This document shows positions 1 to 8,071 of a DNA stretch of 37,437 nt, piece by piece. Source of the DNA: Actinomycetota bacterium. GTDB taxonomy: Bacteria > Actinomycetota > CADDZG01 > JAHWKV01. Location: positions 1-37,437 of the forward strand of contig DASTUJ010000224.1 of NCBI GenBank assembly GCA_035759705.1, in the 5' to 3' direction. The translations under genes and the position numbers were made by a program. The notes under the pieces are model-generated. The model was given only the letters and a program-made list of their open reading frames with translations. It ran no database searches and was not told the DNA's origin. Positions within the stretch are counted from its first letter, which is position 1; each line of letters opens with the position of its first letter.

Positions 1-232
1 CGTGAATGCGCAGGCTCTCGAAATCGTTGAACTTGCCGACGCCGGCGAAGGCCATGCGGTCGTAGATCTCGGAGATCTTGTGGAGTGTGCTGGAGGGGTT
101 CTCCGCCACGAACAACACCCCGTCGGCGTAGTCCATCGCCATTACCGACTTACCCCGCTTGATGCCCTTGCGGGCGTAATCGGACTTGTCCTTCATGAAC
201 TGCTCGGGCGATACGTAGAAAGGAAGGCTCAT
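1..232 (-). CDS. prcA: Proteasome alpha subunit PrcA (partial, cut by window edge)
   Basis: This is the first 77 codons of the 20S proteasome alpha subunit, which forms the gated outer rings of the core particle and docks the Mpa/ARC ATPase. The visible N-terminus begins [20 protein letters not shown] and continues with [24 protein letters not shown], closely following the actinobacterial PrcA pattern ([26 protein letters not shown]). The ATG lies directly after the prcB stop codon with no spacer, so the two subunits are probably translationally coupled in the usual prcB-prcA order. The rest of the gene lies beyond base 1. Confidence 0.95.
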   Translation of the reverse strand, partial: MSLPFYVSPEQFMKDKSDYARKGIKRGKSVMAMDYADGVLFVAENPSSTLHKISEIYDRMAFAGVGKFNDFESLRIH

Positions 233-1096
233 CTAGTCCACCACCGGCCTTTCGGCTCCGGGGACCCGCTCCTCGGTGGACTGGCCCAGCTTGGAGCGCT
301 CCTGCAGCAGCTCCTGGAACAGCTCGGCGATGCGGGCGTCACCGTACTCGGTGAACCCGTCGGCCGTTATCGAGGCGATGTTCGGGTAGATGCGCCGCAG
401 CACGTCCGGCCCGCCGGTGCCCACGTCCTCCTCCGAGGCGTCGAACAGGGCCTCCAGGGCGACCTTCAGGGCGTCGTCGGCAGTGATGCCCGGCCGGTAG
501 CGCTTCTTGATCGTGGCCCGGGCGTCGCGGCCGCCGGACCCGGTGGCCCAGTACTCGCTCTCCTCGTAGCGGCCGCCGGTGACGTCGTACTTGAAGATCC
601 TGCCCACTCCGGCGCGGTCGTCGTACCCGGCGAACAGCGGCACGACCACCAGCCCGGCCTGCATGGCGAGCATCAGGTTGGCCCGGATCATCTGACCCAG
701 TTTGTTGGCCTGACCTTCGAGGCTGAGGCGTTCGCCCTCGATCTTCTCGTAGTGCTCGAGCTCGGTCTGGAACAGCTTGGTCATCTCGATTGCAGGACCT
801 GCCGACCCGGCAATGGCGACCGCCGACCAGCGGTCGGTGCGGAAAACCTTCTCGATGGAGCGGTGGGCGATCGAGTAGCCCTCGGTCGCCCGGCGGTCGC
901 CGGCGATCATCACGCCTGTCGCGTGCTTCAGCGCCAGGATCGTGGTGGCGTGGGGCGCCTCCAGGGGTGTGGACCCGCTTAGGTCCGGCATGCCTTCGAC
1001 GTCCATTCGCCTCAGCAGGCTGCTGAAAGAGGAGGAATCCAACGAGGCGCCCGGGGCGGTGTCGAAAGGGAAGTGCGGATAGTCCATCATCGGCAT
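233..1096 (-). CDS. prcB: Proteasome beta subunit PrcB (catalytic)
   Basis: This is the catalytic beta subunit of the 20S proteasome, an N-terminal-nucleophile threonine protease. The sequence reads PLEAPHA then TTILALKHATG, so autoprocessing should expose Thr51 after a propeptide of about 50 residues. Later family signatures include GDRRATEGY, AIAGSAGPAIEM, ELEHYEKIEGE and the YWATGSGG stretch. The start chosen is ATG at 1096 (MPMMDYPHF), which has GGAGG about 10 nt upstream and gives 287 residues; two more in-frame ATGs follow at 1090 and 1087. The frame stays open further upstream, but that extension is low-complexity and runs antisense through the glycine-rich gene, so it was rejected. 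A small hairpin (GCCGGGT/ACCCGGC, 1154-1176) lies in the upstream region. Confidence 0.95.
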   Translation of the reverse strand: MPMMDYPHFPFDTAPGASLDSSSFSSLLRRMDVEGMPDLSGSTPLEAPHATTILALKHATGVMIAGDRRATEGYSIAHRSIEKVFRTDRWSAVAIAGSAGPAIEMTKLFQTELEHYEKIEGERLSLEGQANKLGQMIRANLMLAMQAGLVVVPLFAGYDDRAGVGRIFKYDVTGGRYEESEYWATGSGGRDARATIKKRYRPGITADDALKVALEALFDASEEDVGTGGPDVLRRIYPNIASITADGFTEYGDARIAELFQELLQERSKLGQSTEERVPGAERPVVD

Positions 1097-1191
1097 TCTA
1101 ACCGGCCCTCCGCGGAGTGTTCCCAGCGGCGGACGGGCGTGTCGAGAACTCTCGCCGGGTTCCCAAAAGACCCGGCAGGCGGCTGAGCACC

Positions 1192-1222
1192 AAAAAGGGG
1201 GCCCCAGGAGGGCCCCCTTTTT
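1192..1222 (-). terminator. Rho-independent terminator after the glycine-rich gene
   Basis: A 13-bp inverted repeat (AAAAAGGGGGCCC paired with GGGCCCCCTTTTT, loop CAGGA) ends in a T run on either strand. It sits 13 bp beyond the stop of the minus-strand glycine-rich gene. It should separate that gene from prcB, so prcBA probably has its own promoter in 1097-1191 or depends on read-through. Confidence 0.85.
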
Positions 1223-1235
1223 GTTTTGGTAACGA

Positions 1236-1904
1236 TCAGCAGTTGTTGTTGTTGTCCGCTTCGACGCAGGTGTCGCCGCTGTTGCCGCTGTTGCCCGAGT
1301 TGCCGCTGGCTCCGCCGCTGCCACCGTTGCCGCTGGCTCCGCCGCTGCCGCCGCTGCCACCGTTGCCGGAGACCCCGTTGCCGCCGTTGCCGTTGCCGCC
1401 GCTGCCGCCGGCCGCTGCGCCGCCGCTGCCGCCGCTGCACCCAGTGGTTACTACGCCGCCGGCGTCGCAGGTGCCGCTGCCGCCGTTGCCGCCATCGCCG
1501 CCGCCACCATCGCCGCCACCGGTCGTGGCCCCGGCGTGGTCGCCGCTGCCTCCGGCTGCTCCGCCGCCCCCGCCGTTCCCGCCGTTGCCGCCGGCGTTTC
1601 CGCCGTTGCCTGCCACCGCTGCTCCGCCGTGGCCGCCATCGCCGCTGCCGCCGGTCGCCGCGCCGCTGGCTCCGCCGTTGCCGCCGTTACCTGCGTCGCC
1701 GCTGGAACCACCCTCGCCGCCGTCGCCCGTGCTGCCGGTGTCTCCGGTGTCGCCGGTTTCCAGGTCGAACTCCTGGGAGCACTCGGTCGTGTCGTTGCCC
1801 GGGCCGTTGGCGTCGCAGTTGTTCTCTGCGAATGCCGGCAGGCTCATCGCTGCGATGAGGCCGATTGCCAGGACTGCGCCGGTGATCTTCTTGGTTGCGT
1901 TCAT
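1236..1904 (-). CDS. Secreted glycine-rich low-complexity protein
   Basis: This 222-residue protein of unknown function has a clear signal peptide: KK near the N-terminus, a hydrophobic core, and a likely cleavage site AFA/EN after residue 26. The mature part is almost entirely Gly, Ala, Ser, Asn, Asp and Thr in GGxGG-type repeats, resembling PE_PGRS or other glycine-rich wall proteins in composition only. Six Cys sit in three groups: C30 and C42 near the mature N-terminus, two flanking a short non-repeat island (GTCDAGGVVTTGC), and C213 and C222, the last being the final residue. Disulfide-braced ends are an inference. A good Shine-Dalgarno (AAAGGAG) precedes the ATG. It lies between pup and prcB, which are normally adjacent. 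Confidence 0.8.
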   Translation of the reverse strand: MNATKKITGAVLAIGLIAAMSLPAFAENNCDANGPGNDTTECSQEFDLETGDTGDTGSTGDGGEGGSSGDAGNGGNGGASGAATGGSGDGGHGGAAVAGNGGNAGGNGGNGGGGGAAGGSGDHAGATTGGGDGGGGDGGNGGSGTCDAGGVVTTGCSGGSGGAAAGGSGGNGNGGNGVSGNGGSGGSGGASGNGGSGGASGNSGNSGNSGDTCVEADNNNNC

Positions 1905-2025
1905 TTCGTTTTCTCCTTTATCCCCGCCGGACTCTTTGTTTCGGACAGGGGTAGGAGCAGGACGCGCCGGAATGCTTACGAAAAGTGAAGAAAGAATTTT
2001 GAAGAAGACTTCCGCTGGCTAGGGG

Positions 2026-2214
2026 CTACTGTCCGCCCTTTTGAACATAGCTGCGGACGAACTCCTCGGCGTTTTCCTCGAGGACCTCGTCGATTTCGGA
2101 AATCAGCTTGTCGACTTCCTCGGTGCTGCGGCGTTCGGATTTGGGCGGAGCCTCTACCTCGGCGTCCGTATTCTCTTCCGACCGGCGTCTTACGCGCTTT
2201 TGATCTTCTGCCAT
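2026..2214 (-). CDS. pup: Prokaryotic ubiquitin-like protein Pup
   Basis: Pup is the small, intrinsically disordered tag that is joined through its C-terminal residue to lysines of proteins destined for the proteasome. The 62-residue product has the charged, disordered N-terminal half and the conserved C-terminal block ISEIDEVLEENAEEFVRSYV ending in QKGGQ. The last residue is Gln, so Dop must deamidate it to Glu before ligation. The coiled-coil-forming segment (about residues 36-55) is what Mpa/ARC recognises in known systems. It lies 46 bp after dop on the same strand and is probably cotranscribed with it. Confidence 0.97.
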   Translation of the reverse strand: MAEDQKRVRRRSEENTDAEVEAPPKSERRSTEEVDKLISEIDEVLEENAEEFVRSYVQKGGQ

Positions 2215-2260
2215 TAGATATTCACCTTGTACAGATTGTAGCCTTCCCGGCCGATTTCAA

Positions 2261-3748
2261 TCATGACTGAAGCCGGCGGAGCAGGTCGGCGGCGTCGGTC
2301 GCGGCGTCGAACAGTGCCCCGGTTGCGGCCTTGGTGCCCTTCAAAGGCTCCATCATCGGGACCTTCTGGAGGGAGTCGGCCCCGGTGTCGAAGATCACAG
2401 CGTCCCAGGACGCTGCCGTGACCTGCGACGAGAACCGGCCGAGCGCCCGTCCCCGGAAGTAGGCCCGGGTGTCCTCGGGCGGGTTGGTGATCGCTCGCTG
2501 CACCTCGTCCTCGGAGACCAGAGTCTCAATCTGGCCGGTTTCGACCATCTTGTAGTAGACGCTCTTATCGATCCGGATGTCGTGGTACTGCAGGTCGACC
2601 AGCGCCAGCTTGGGGTCGTCCCACTGAAGGTTGTGGCGATCTTTGTAAGCGTTGATCGTGCTGAGCTTGGCCACCCAGTCCAGCTGGCGGTCGAGCGACA
2701 TCGGGTCGGTTTCCAGCGCAGCCAGGGTCTTCTCCCAGCGTGCTACGACATCGGAAGTCACGTCATCGGTGTCCTGATCGGCCAGGTACTTCTGCGCCCA
2801 GTCGAAGTACTCCCACTGAAGGTCGACCGCGGTCACCGAACGGCCGTCGGCCAGCTCTACCCTGGCTTTGCAGGTGGGGTCGCGGGAGATCGTACGCAGG
2901 GCGGCCACCGGATCGGCGATCCGCAGGTCTGCGGTGATGAAGTTGTCCTCGATCATTGACAGGACGATCGCCGTTGTGCCCACCTTGAGGAAGGTGGATA
3001 TCTCGCTCATGTTGGCGTCGCCGATGATCACGTGGAGCCGGCGGTACTTGTCCGGGTCGGCGTGGGGTTCGTCCCGGGTGTTGATGAGGGGCCGGCGGAA
3101 GGTGGTCTCCAGCCCCACCTCGACCTCGAAGAAGTCCGAGCGCTGGGAGATCTGGTAGGGGACATCCTTGGACGAGGAGGCACCCTCCGAGCCGACCTTG
3201 CCTGCGCCGGTGTAGACCTGGCGGGTAACGAAAAACGGGGTGAGCATGGTGACGATGTTCGGGAACGGCGTCGACCGGCTCATCAGGTAGTTCTCGTGGC
3301 ATCCGTAGGAGTTGCCTTTGCCGTCGGAGTTGTTCTTGTAGACGAGGATCCGGTTCCGGTCGGGCAGCGACCGCCCTGCGGCCTCCAGACTCCCGGCCAG
3401 GATGCGCTCGCCCGCCTTGTCGTGGACTACCAGGTCGCGGGCGTTACTGCACTCCGGGGTGGAGTACTCGGGGTGGGCGTGGTCGACGTAGTATCGGGCG
3501 CCGTTCTCCAGGATCACCGACACCAGGCCGCCGTCGTCCTCCAGCAGCTCAAGCCCGGCCCGCTCGAAGGCGCCGCGGGCGTCCCGGAGTGGGGTCTCCT
3601 CCTCGTAGTCCCACCGGACCCGCTTCAGGCGGGGGGAGACGTAGGAGTTGATCAGCAGGGAGGACGCGAATATCGGGTTGTGCTCCTCATCGCCTTTGCT
3701 GATGATCCCGTATTCGGTTTCGATGCCCATCACTTTTGGAACGGCCAC
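2261..3748 (-). CDS. dop: Pup deamidase/depupylase Dop
   Basis: Dop converts the C-terminal Gln of Pup to Glu and can also remove Pup from substrates; it belongs to the glutamine-synthetase-like carboxylate-amine ligase fold. The N-terminus carries the nucleotide/Mg motif GIETEYGI (E10, E12), followed by RWDYEEETPLRDARG, YVDHAHPEYSTPECS, LYKNN-type VYKNNSDGKGNSYGCHENYL and INTRDEPHADPDKYRRLH. These blocks, including QISQRSDFFEVEVGLETT and NPPEDTRAYFRG, follow Dop rather than the ligase PafA. The start is GTG at 3748 with AGGAG five bases upstream, giving 495 residues, the usual length. The 142 bp before it (3749-3890) contain no gene. Confidence 0.95.
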   Translation of the reverse strand: MAVPKVMGIETEYGIISKGDEEHNPIFASSLLINSYVSPRLKRVRWDYEEETPLRDARGAFERAGLELLEDDGGLVSVILENGARYYVDHAHPEYSTPECSNARDLVVHDKAGERILAGSLEAAGRSLPDRNRILVYKNNSDGKGNSYGCHENYLMSRSTPFPNIVTMLTPFFVTRQVYTGAGKVGSEGASSSKDVPYQISQRSDFFEVEVGLETTFRRPLINTRDEPHADPDKYRRLHVIIGDANMSEISTFLKVGTTAIVLSMIEDNFITADLRIADPVAALRTISRDPTCKARVELADGRSVTAVDLQWEYFDWAQKYLADQDTDDVTSDVVARWEKTLAALETDPMSLDRQLDWVAKLSTINAYKDRHNLQWDDPKLALVDLQYHDIRIDKSVYYKMVETGQIETLVSEDEVQRAITNPPEDTRAYFRGRALGRFSSQVTAASWDAVIFDTGADSLQKVPMMEPLKGTKAATGALFDAATDAADLLRRLQS

Positions 3749-3890
3749 GGTTACTCCTAAACCTTTGGCGATTCGGTCGGTAGACCTTACAGGGGCGCCC
3801 GGGGTTTCGCTTTAATTGAGGCGATTGGGCTGCTCATGGGAACTCCGGAAATCGTCAGCCGGGGCCGCCCATGCGAGGGCGATCCCGGTC

Positions 3891-5645
3891 CTACAGGTAC
3901 TGCCCGGTCTGGATCTGCTCTATCGAGCGGGAGTCCGCCTTCTTCTGCTCGCTGACCAGGGTCCGGACGAAGACGATCCGCTCGCCCTTCTTGCCCGAGA
4001 TCCGCGCCCAGTCGTCGGGGTTCGTGGTGTTCGGCAGGTCCTCGTTCTCGTGGTACTCCTGGTGGATCGACTCGATGAGGTCCGTGGTTCGGATGCCACC
4101 CTCTCCGTTTGCGATCAGGCGTTTGATGGCGATCTTCTTGGCCCTCCGGACTATGTTCTCGATCATGGCTCCGGAGGAGAAGTCCTTGAAGAACAGGACC
4201 TCCTTGTCCCCGTTGGCGTAGGTGACCTCCAGGAACCGGTTGCTGTCGGCAACCGAGTACATCTCCTCGACCGTGACGTCGATCATGGCCTTGATGGCCG
4301 CGTGGACATCGCCGTAGCGCTCGATCTCCCCGGGGCTGATGGGGACCTCGGAGATGAGGTACTTGGAGAAGATGGCCCTGGCGGAGTCGTGGTCCGGCCG
4401 CTCGACCTTGATCTTCACGTCGAGGCGCCCCGGGCGCAGGATGGCCGGGTCGATCAGGTCCTCCCGGTTGGAGGCGCCGATGACGATGACGTTTTTCAGC
4501 TGCTCCACGCCGTCCAGCTCAGATAGGAGCTGGGGGACGATGGTGGTCTCGATGTCGCTCGAGATGCCGGAGCCACGAGTTCGGAACAGCGACTCCATCT
4601 CGTCGAAGAACACGATGACGGGGACGCCCTCCTCTGACTTCTCCTTGGCCCGCTGGAAGATCATGCGGATCTGGCGCTCGGTCTCGCCGACGTACTTGTT
4701 CAGCAGCTCGGGGCCCTTGACGTTCAAGAAGTAGGCCCGCACGTCCTCCCGGCCGGTGACCTCCTGCGTCCGCTTGGCCAGCGAGTTGGCTACCGCCTTC
4801 GCGATGAGGGTCTTGCCGCATCCCGGAGGGCCGTAGAGCAGCACGCCCTTCGGCGGCGGCAGCTGGTAGTCGTTGAACAGGCCGGAGTAAAGGAAGGGGA
4901 GCTCGACTGCGTCGCGCAGGGCCTCGATCTGCTCGTCCAGGCCGCCGATTGCGTTGTAATCGATGTCCGGCACCTCTTCGAGCACCAACTCCTCGACCTC
5001 GGCCTTGGGCAGCTTCTCCATCAGGTAGCCCGACCTGGGGTCCAGCAGCACCGAGTCGCCGGCGTGCAGGACGGTGTCGTCCAGCTGCGCCGACAGGGAG
5101 ACCACCCGCTCGTCGTCGGCGTGGGTGATGACGATGGCGCGGTCCCGGTCGATGACCTCCTTCAAAAGGGCGACCTCGCCCTGCATCTCGTAGCCGCGGG
5201 CCTCAACGACGTTCAGAGCTTCGTTCAGACGGACCTCCTGGCCCTTGACCAGCGTGCCGGCCTCGACGCTCGGGGCGACGTTGACCCGCAGCTTGCGGCC
5301 GCCCGTGAAGATGTCGGCCGTGCCGTCCTCGTAGTAGGTGAGGAAGACGCCGTAGCCGGACGGGGGAGAGGACAGCTTGTCTATCTCCTGCTGGAGGGTG
5401 ACCAGCTGCTCGCGCGCCTGGGCGAGAAGCGTGGCCATCCGTTCGCTTTGGGTCCGGGAGCGGCTGGCTTCGTGGCGGACCTCCGAGAGCTGGCTTTCGA
5501 GCTTGCGAATTTTCAGCGGGGCATCGAGCAGCTTGCTGCGCAGGACCGAGGACTCCTCCTCGAGATCTTTGATGTGCATCTGCAGTTCGCCGACTTCTTG
5601 CTCGAAAGCGGCGATTCTGCGATCGAACTCAGATGATCCGCGCAT
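3891..5645 (-). CDS. mpa: Proteasome-associated AAA ATPase Mpa/ARC
   Basis: This is the hexameric unfoldase that binds pupylated proteins and threads them into the 20S core. Residues 1-90 form a heptad-rich coiled coil that captures Pup in known homologues, followed by OB domains (about 95-210). The AAA module has Walker A GPPGCGKT (272-279), Walker [10 protein letters not shown] (about 343-351) and RPGR (404-407). The protein ends GQYL, the C-terminal motif that docks into the alpha ring. Length (584) is normal. The ATG at 5645 has only a weak, distant Shine-Dalgarno (AAGGA). It lies between trmI and dop on the same strand, the common actinobacterial order. Confidence 0.95.
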   Translation of the reverse strand: MRGSSEFDRRIAAFEQEVGELQMHIKDLEEESSVLRSKLLDAPLKIRKLESQLSEVRHEASRSRTQSERMATLLAQAREQLVTLQQEIDKLSSPPSGYGVFLTYYEDGTADIFTGGRKLRVNVAPSVEAGTLVKGQEVRLNEALNVVEARGYEMQGEVALLKEVIDRDRAIVITHADDERVVSLSAQLDDTVLHAGDSVLLDPRSGYLMEKLPKAEVEELVLEEVPDIDYNAIGGLDEQIEALRDAVELPFLYSGLFNDYQLPPPKGVLLYGPPGCGKTLIAKAVANSLAKRTQEVTGREDVRAYFLNVKGPELLNKYVGETERQIRMIFQRAKEKSEEGVPVIVFFDEMESLFRTRGSGISSDIETTIVPQLLSELDGVEQLKNVIVIGASNREDLIDPAILRPGRLDVKIKVERPDHDSARAIFSKYLISEVPISPGEIERYGDVHAAIKAMIDVTVEEMYSVADSNRFLEVTYANGDKEVLFFKDFSSGAMIENIVRRAKKIAIKRLIANGEGGIRTTDLIESIHQEYHENEDLPNTTNPDDWARISGKKGERIVFVRTLVSEQKKADSRSIEQIQTGQYL

Positions 5646-5763
5646 ATTCAGGCCCGTTCCTTCGAATCAAAGCACCGGGTATCAAAGCATCGCATCCTGA
5701 CCAAGTATAGGGGTCTGACTTTAATGTTCGTCACCTTTCCCCTGCGCATCAAGAGGGCAAACC

Positions 5764-6540
5764 CTACTCCTGAACGGTGATGCGTGCGAACGTCAGGAAA
5801 CCGGTGTGGGCCACCATCCGGTGGTCCGGGCGCACCGACTGGCCCTCGATGTGCCAGGTGCGGGTGAGCGTCTCCTGGCTCCAAACCGACGTCCAGCGGG
5901 GCTGTGCCTCGAGCTCCTCAGTGAGGCGCTGTACCTGGAGGATGGTGGGAAGAAAACAAACCAGTATGCCGCCCGGGCGGAGGGCCGACTCCACCTGGGG
6001 GAGTGCCCGCCAGGGCTCGGGCAGGTCCAGGGAGACGCGGTCGACCTCGGTCGGCTCGATGGGCTCGTAGATGCTGCCCATGCGGACCTCGAGGTTCTCG
6101 ACCTTGCCGAGGAACTCTTCGATGTTGGCGAGGGCGCGCTCGGCGAAGTCCTCCCGCTGCTCGTAAGCGATCACCCGGCCCTCGGGACCGACCGCCCTCA
6201 GGAGCGCCATCGTGGTCGCCCCGGAGCCGAGCCCGGCTTCGAGCACCCGGGCGCCCGGGTAGACGTCGGCCTGCATGAGCATGATCGCGACGTCCTTCGG
6301 ATAGATCACCTGGGCTCCGCGAGGCATCTTCAGGACGTAGTCGGCGTAGGTGGGCTTGAAGACGGTAAGTGTCTCCGAGCCGGTCGAGACCACCCGGCTG
6401 CCATCCGGCAGGCCGATGATCTGGTCGTGCTGGACGATCCCGCGGTGGAAGTGGAAGGATCCTCCCGTTTTCAGGGTGAGCAGGTACCGCCGACCTTTGC
6501 GGTCGGTAAGCAGCGCCTTGTCGCCCGCCTCGAACTTCAT
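5764..6540 (-). CDS. trmI: tRNA (adenine-58-N1) methyltransferase TrmI
   Basis: This class I SAM-dependent enzyme methylates A58 in the T-loop of tRNA as a homotetramer in the cytoplasm. The N-terminal domain (residues 1-70) contains GDKALLTDRKGRRYL and a GIVQHDQIIG stretch. The SAM site is VLEAGLGSGATTMALL (about 99-114), preceded by the family motif PKDVAIMLM. The downstream block VDRVSLDLPEPW matches the catalytic Asp-Pro region. The ATG at 6540 was chosen because homologues begin near this point (MKFEAGDKALL); no clean ribosome site is visible, and the longer frame to 6621 would run through the terminator palindrome. The gene regularly neighbours the proteasome cluster in Actinomycetota. 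Confidence 0.92.
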   Translation of the reverse strand: MKFEAGDKALLTDRKGRRYLLTLKTGGSFHFHRGIVQHDQIIGLPDGSRVVSTGSETLTVFKPTYADYVLKMPRGAQVIYPKDVAIMLMQADVYPGARVLEAGLGSGATTMALLRAVGPEGRVIAYEQREDFAERALANIEEFLGKVENLEVRMGSIYEPIEPTEVDRVSLDLPEPWRALPQVESALRPGGILVCFLPTILQVQRLTEELEAQPRWTSVWSQETLTRTWHIEGQSVRPDHRMVAHTGFLTFARITVQE

Positions 6541-6604
6541 CGCCGGCACCCGTTGAGAGATTTCACCGGGCGATCTTAGCCGCAGGGTGAAAGTAGCGGG
6601 AAAA

Positions 6605-6636
6605 CAAACGGCCGGGCCCATGGGCCCGGCCGTTTG
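6605..6636 (-). terminator. Terminator of glnII: a perfect 32-bp palindrome
   Basis: CAAACGGCCGGGCCCA is followed directly by its exact reverse complement, with no unpaired loop base in the DNA. On the minus strand the hairpin is followed by a T-rich tail (GTTTGTTTTCCC). It begins 13 bp after the glnII stop codon, so it most likely ends glnII transcription before trmI. Confidence 0.8.
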
Positions 6637-6648
6637 GTTCGATAGCGC

Positions 6649-7683
6649 TTAGCCGATTACCGACTCCAACTCCTCGGACTCGGCAAGTGCGCCGCAGCAG
6701 GTCTCCATCAGGAGGCGGCTGACCACGTACGGGTCCATGTTGGCGTTCGGACGGCGGTCCTCCAGCCATCCCTTGCCGGCCTTGGCAACGGCCCACGGGA
6801 TACGGATCGATGCGCCTCGGTCACTGGTGCCGTAGCTGAACTGGTTCCACTTCTGCGTCTCGTGGGCGCCGGTCAGGCGGTCCTGGATGCCGTCGCCGTA
6901 GTTCTCGACGTGCTTCAGCGGGTCCTTACCCAGGGCCTCGCAACAGGCGATGATGGCGTCCCAGCTCTCGCGGGTGCCCTTGGTGGAGAAGTTGGTGTGC
7001 GCACCGGCTCCGTTCCAGTCCCCGGGGACCGGCTTGGCGGCCAGGGTCACGAATACCTCGTGCTCCTCGGCGATCCGGTAGAGGAGCCAGCGGCCCATCC
7101 AGATCTGGTCGCCGATGTCGGGGGCGCCCAAGACGCCGATCTGGAACTCCCACTGGGCCATCATGACCTCGGCGTTGGTTCCCTCGATGGCAAGCCCGGC
7201 GTTGATGCAGGCCAGGGTGTGCTCCTCGATGATGTCGCGGCCGACCATCTTCTGGCCGCCGACGCCGCAGTAGTACGGACCCTGCGGGGCGGGGAACCAG
7301 CCACCGGCCACCGGCCACCCGAGGGGACGGCCGTCCTGCATGAACGTGTACTCCTGCTCGATGCCGAACATCGGCTCCTGGTCGGCGTACCTCTCGGCGA
7401 CCTCGACGCAGGGACGGCGGGTGTTGGTGGGGTGGGGTGTGCCGTCGGGAAGGAAAACCTCGCACAGGACGAGAATGTTGTCGCCGCCGCGGATGGGGTC
7501 GGGACAGATGAACACGGGCTCGAGCACGCAGTCCGAGTTCTCACCCGGGGCCTGGTTGGTGCTGGATCCGTCAAAGCCCCAGGTGCCGGGCTTCTCGCCG
7601 TCGGCAATGACCTTGGTCTTGTTTCGCATCAGGGCTGTCGGCTTCGTGCCGTCAATCCAGATGTACTCGGCCTGATAGCTCAA
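6649..7683 (-). CDS. glnII: Glutamine synthetase type II (eukaryotic-like GSII)
   Basis: This enzyme makes glutamine from glutamate, ammonia and ATP. It is the short GSII form: AEYIWIDG near the N-terminus, WGFDGSSTNQAPGENSDC, the metal/ammonia block FGIEQEYTF, GGQKMVGRDIIEEHTLACINAGL, and NGAGAHTNFSTK. A GTG at 7725 would give a longer frame, but I prefer TTG at 7683 because AGGAG lies eight bases upstream and the product (344 residues) then starts LSYQAEYIW, as homologues do. GSII is decameric and has no adenylylation site. It is divergent from the GSI gene glnA, so the two share a control region. Confidence 0.93.
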   Translation of the reverse strand: MSYQAEYIWIDGTKPTALMRNKTKVIADGEKPGTWGFDGSSTNQAPGENSDCVLEPVFICPDPIRGGDNILVLCEVFLPDGTPHPTNTRRPCVEVAERYADQEPMFGIEQEYTFMQDGRPLGWPVAGGWFPAPQGPYYCGVGGQKMVGRDIIEEHTLACINAGLAIEGTNAEVMMAQWEFQIGVLGAPDIGDQIWMGRWLLYRIAEEHEVFVTLAAKPVPGDWNGAGAHTNFSTKGTRESWDAIIACCEALGKDPLKHVENYGDGIQDRLTGAHETQKWNQFSYGTSDRGASIRIPWAVAKAGKGWLEDRRPNANMDPYVVSRLLMETCCGALAESEELESVIG

Positions 7684-8071
7684 AGTAACTTCTCCTATTT
7701 CTCGGGTCGCGGCCCGTTTGGCCACCCTTTGTGTCTGTTGATTCGGCAGCCTAGCAGCGGCGTGTTACGAGCCTGTTGCGCATTCGTGTCACGGCTACTA
7801 GGTGAAACTTCAGCAGCCGGAGGGGGAATCGAACGCCGGTTGCCGGTTGTCCGGGCAGCTGTCGTAGCGGCCCCGGAGCCAGTAAAAAGCGTAAACGCAG
7901 TTGCGGGATCTTGGAGCGGAAACAGCCCTTGTTAACGCCTTCTTAACAATTCGGAAAACGTACAGACACATTAGGCTTCTAAGTTCTTTGCGAAGTGGGG
8001 GCTTGTCAGCCCGAGTTCCCCGCGCGACGGTTGAAAACAATCAGGAGAAAGGTAGCCAACAGGAGGGCGAT
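7684..8071. promoter_or_regulatory. Shared control region between glnII and glnA
   Basis: This 388-bp stretch holds no convincing gene and must contain the promoters of both glutamine synthetase genes. The clearest pattern is a TTAAC direct repeat at 7932-7936 and 7943-7947, exactly 11 bp apart, followed by GGAAAAC at 7953-7959. An 11-bp register suits OmpR/PhoB-family regulators (PhoP, GlnR), which control glnA in several actinobacteria, but the match to a defined box is loose. The glnA Shine-Dalgarno (AGGAGG, 8061-8066) is at the right end. Confidence 0.4.

Noticed and set aside
233-1360. Extended prcB start giving an Ala-rich N-terminus
   Set aside because: The extension crosses a terminator and low-complexity DNA; ATG at 1096 has a ribosome site and gives a normal propeptide.
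1117-2022. Long Pro-rich and Arg-rich plus-strand frames opposite the glycine-rich gene
   Set aside because: They are antisense shadows of the repetitive GGxGG coding sequence; the minus-strand product has a signal peptide, a ribosome site and a terminator.
2261-3748. PafA (Pup ligase) as identity of this gene
   Set aside because: The conserved blocks (QISQRSDFFEVEVGLETT, NPPEDTRAYFRG) and N-terminus follow Dop; no PafA-specific pattern is seen.
7684-7725. GTG at 7725 as the glnII start
   Set aside because: It would place an AGGAG ribosome site inside the gene and add residues not found in GSII; TTG at 7683 fits better.
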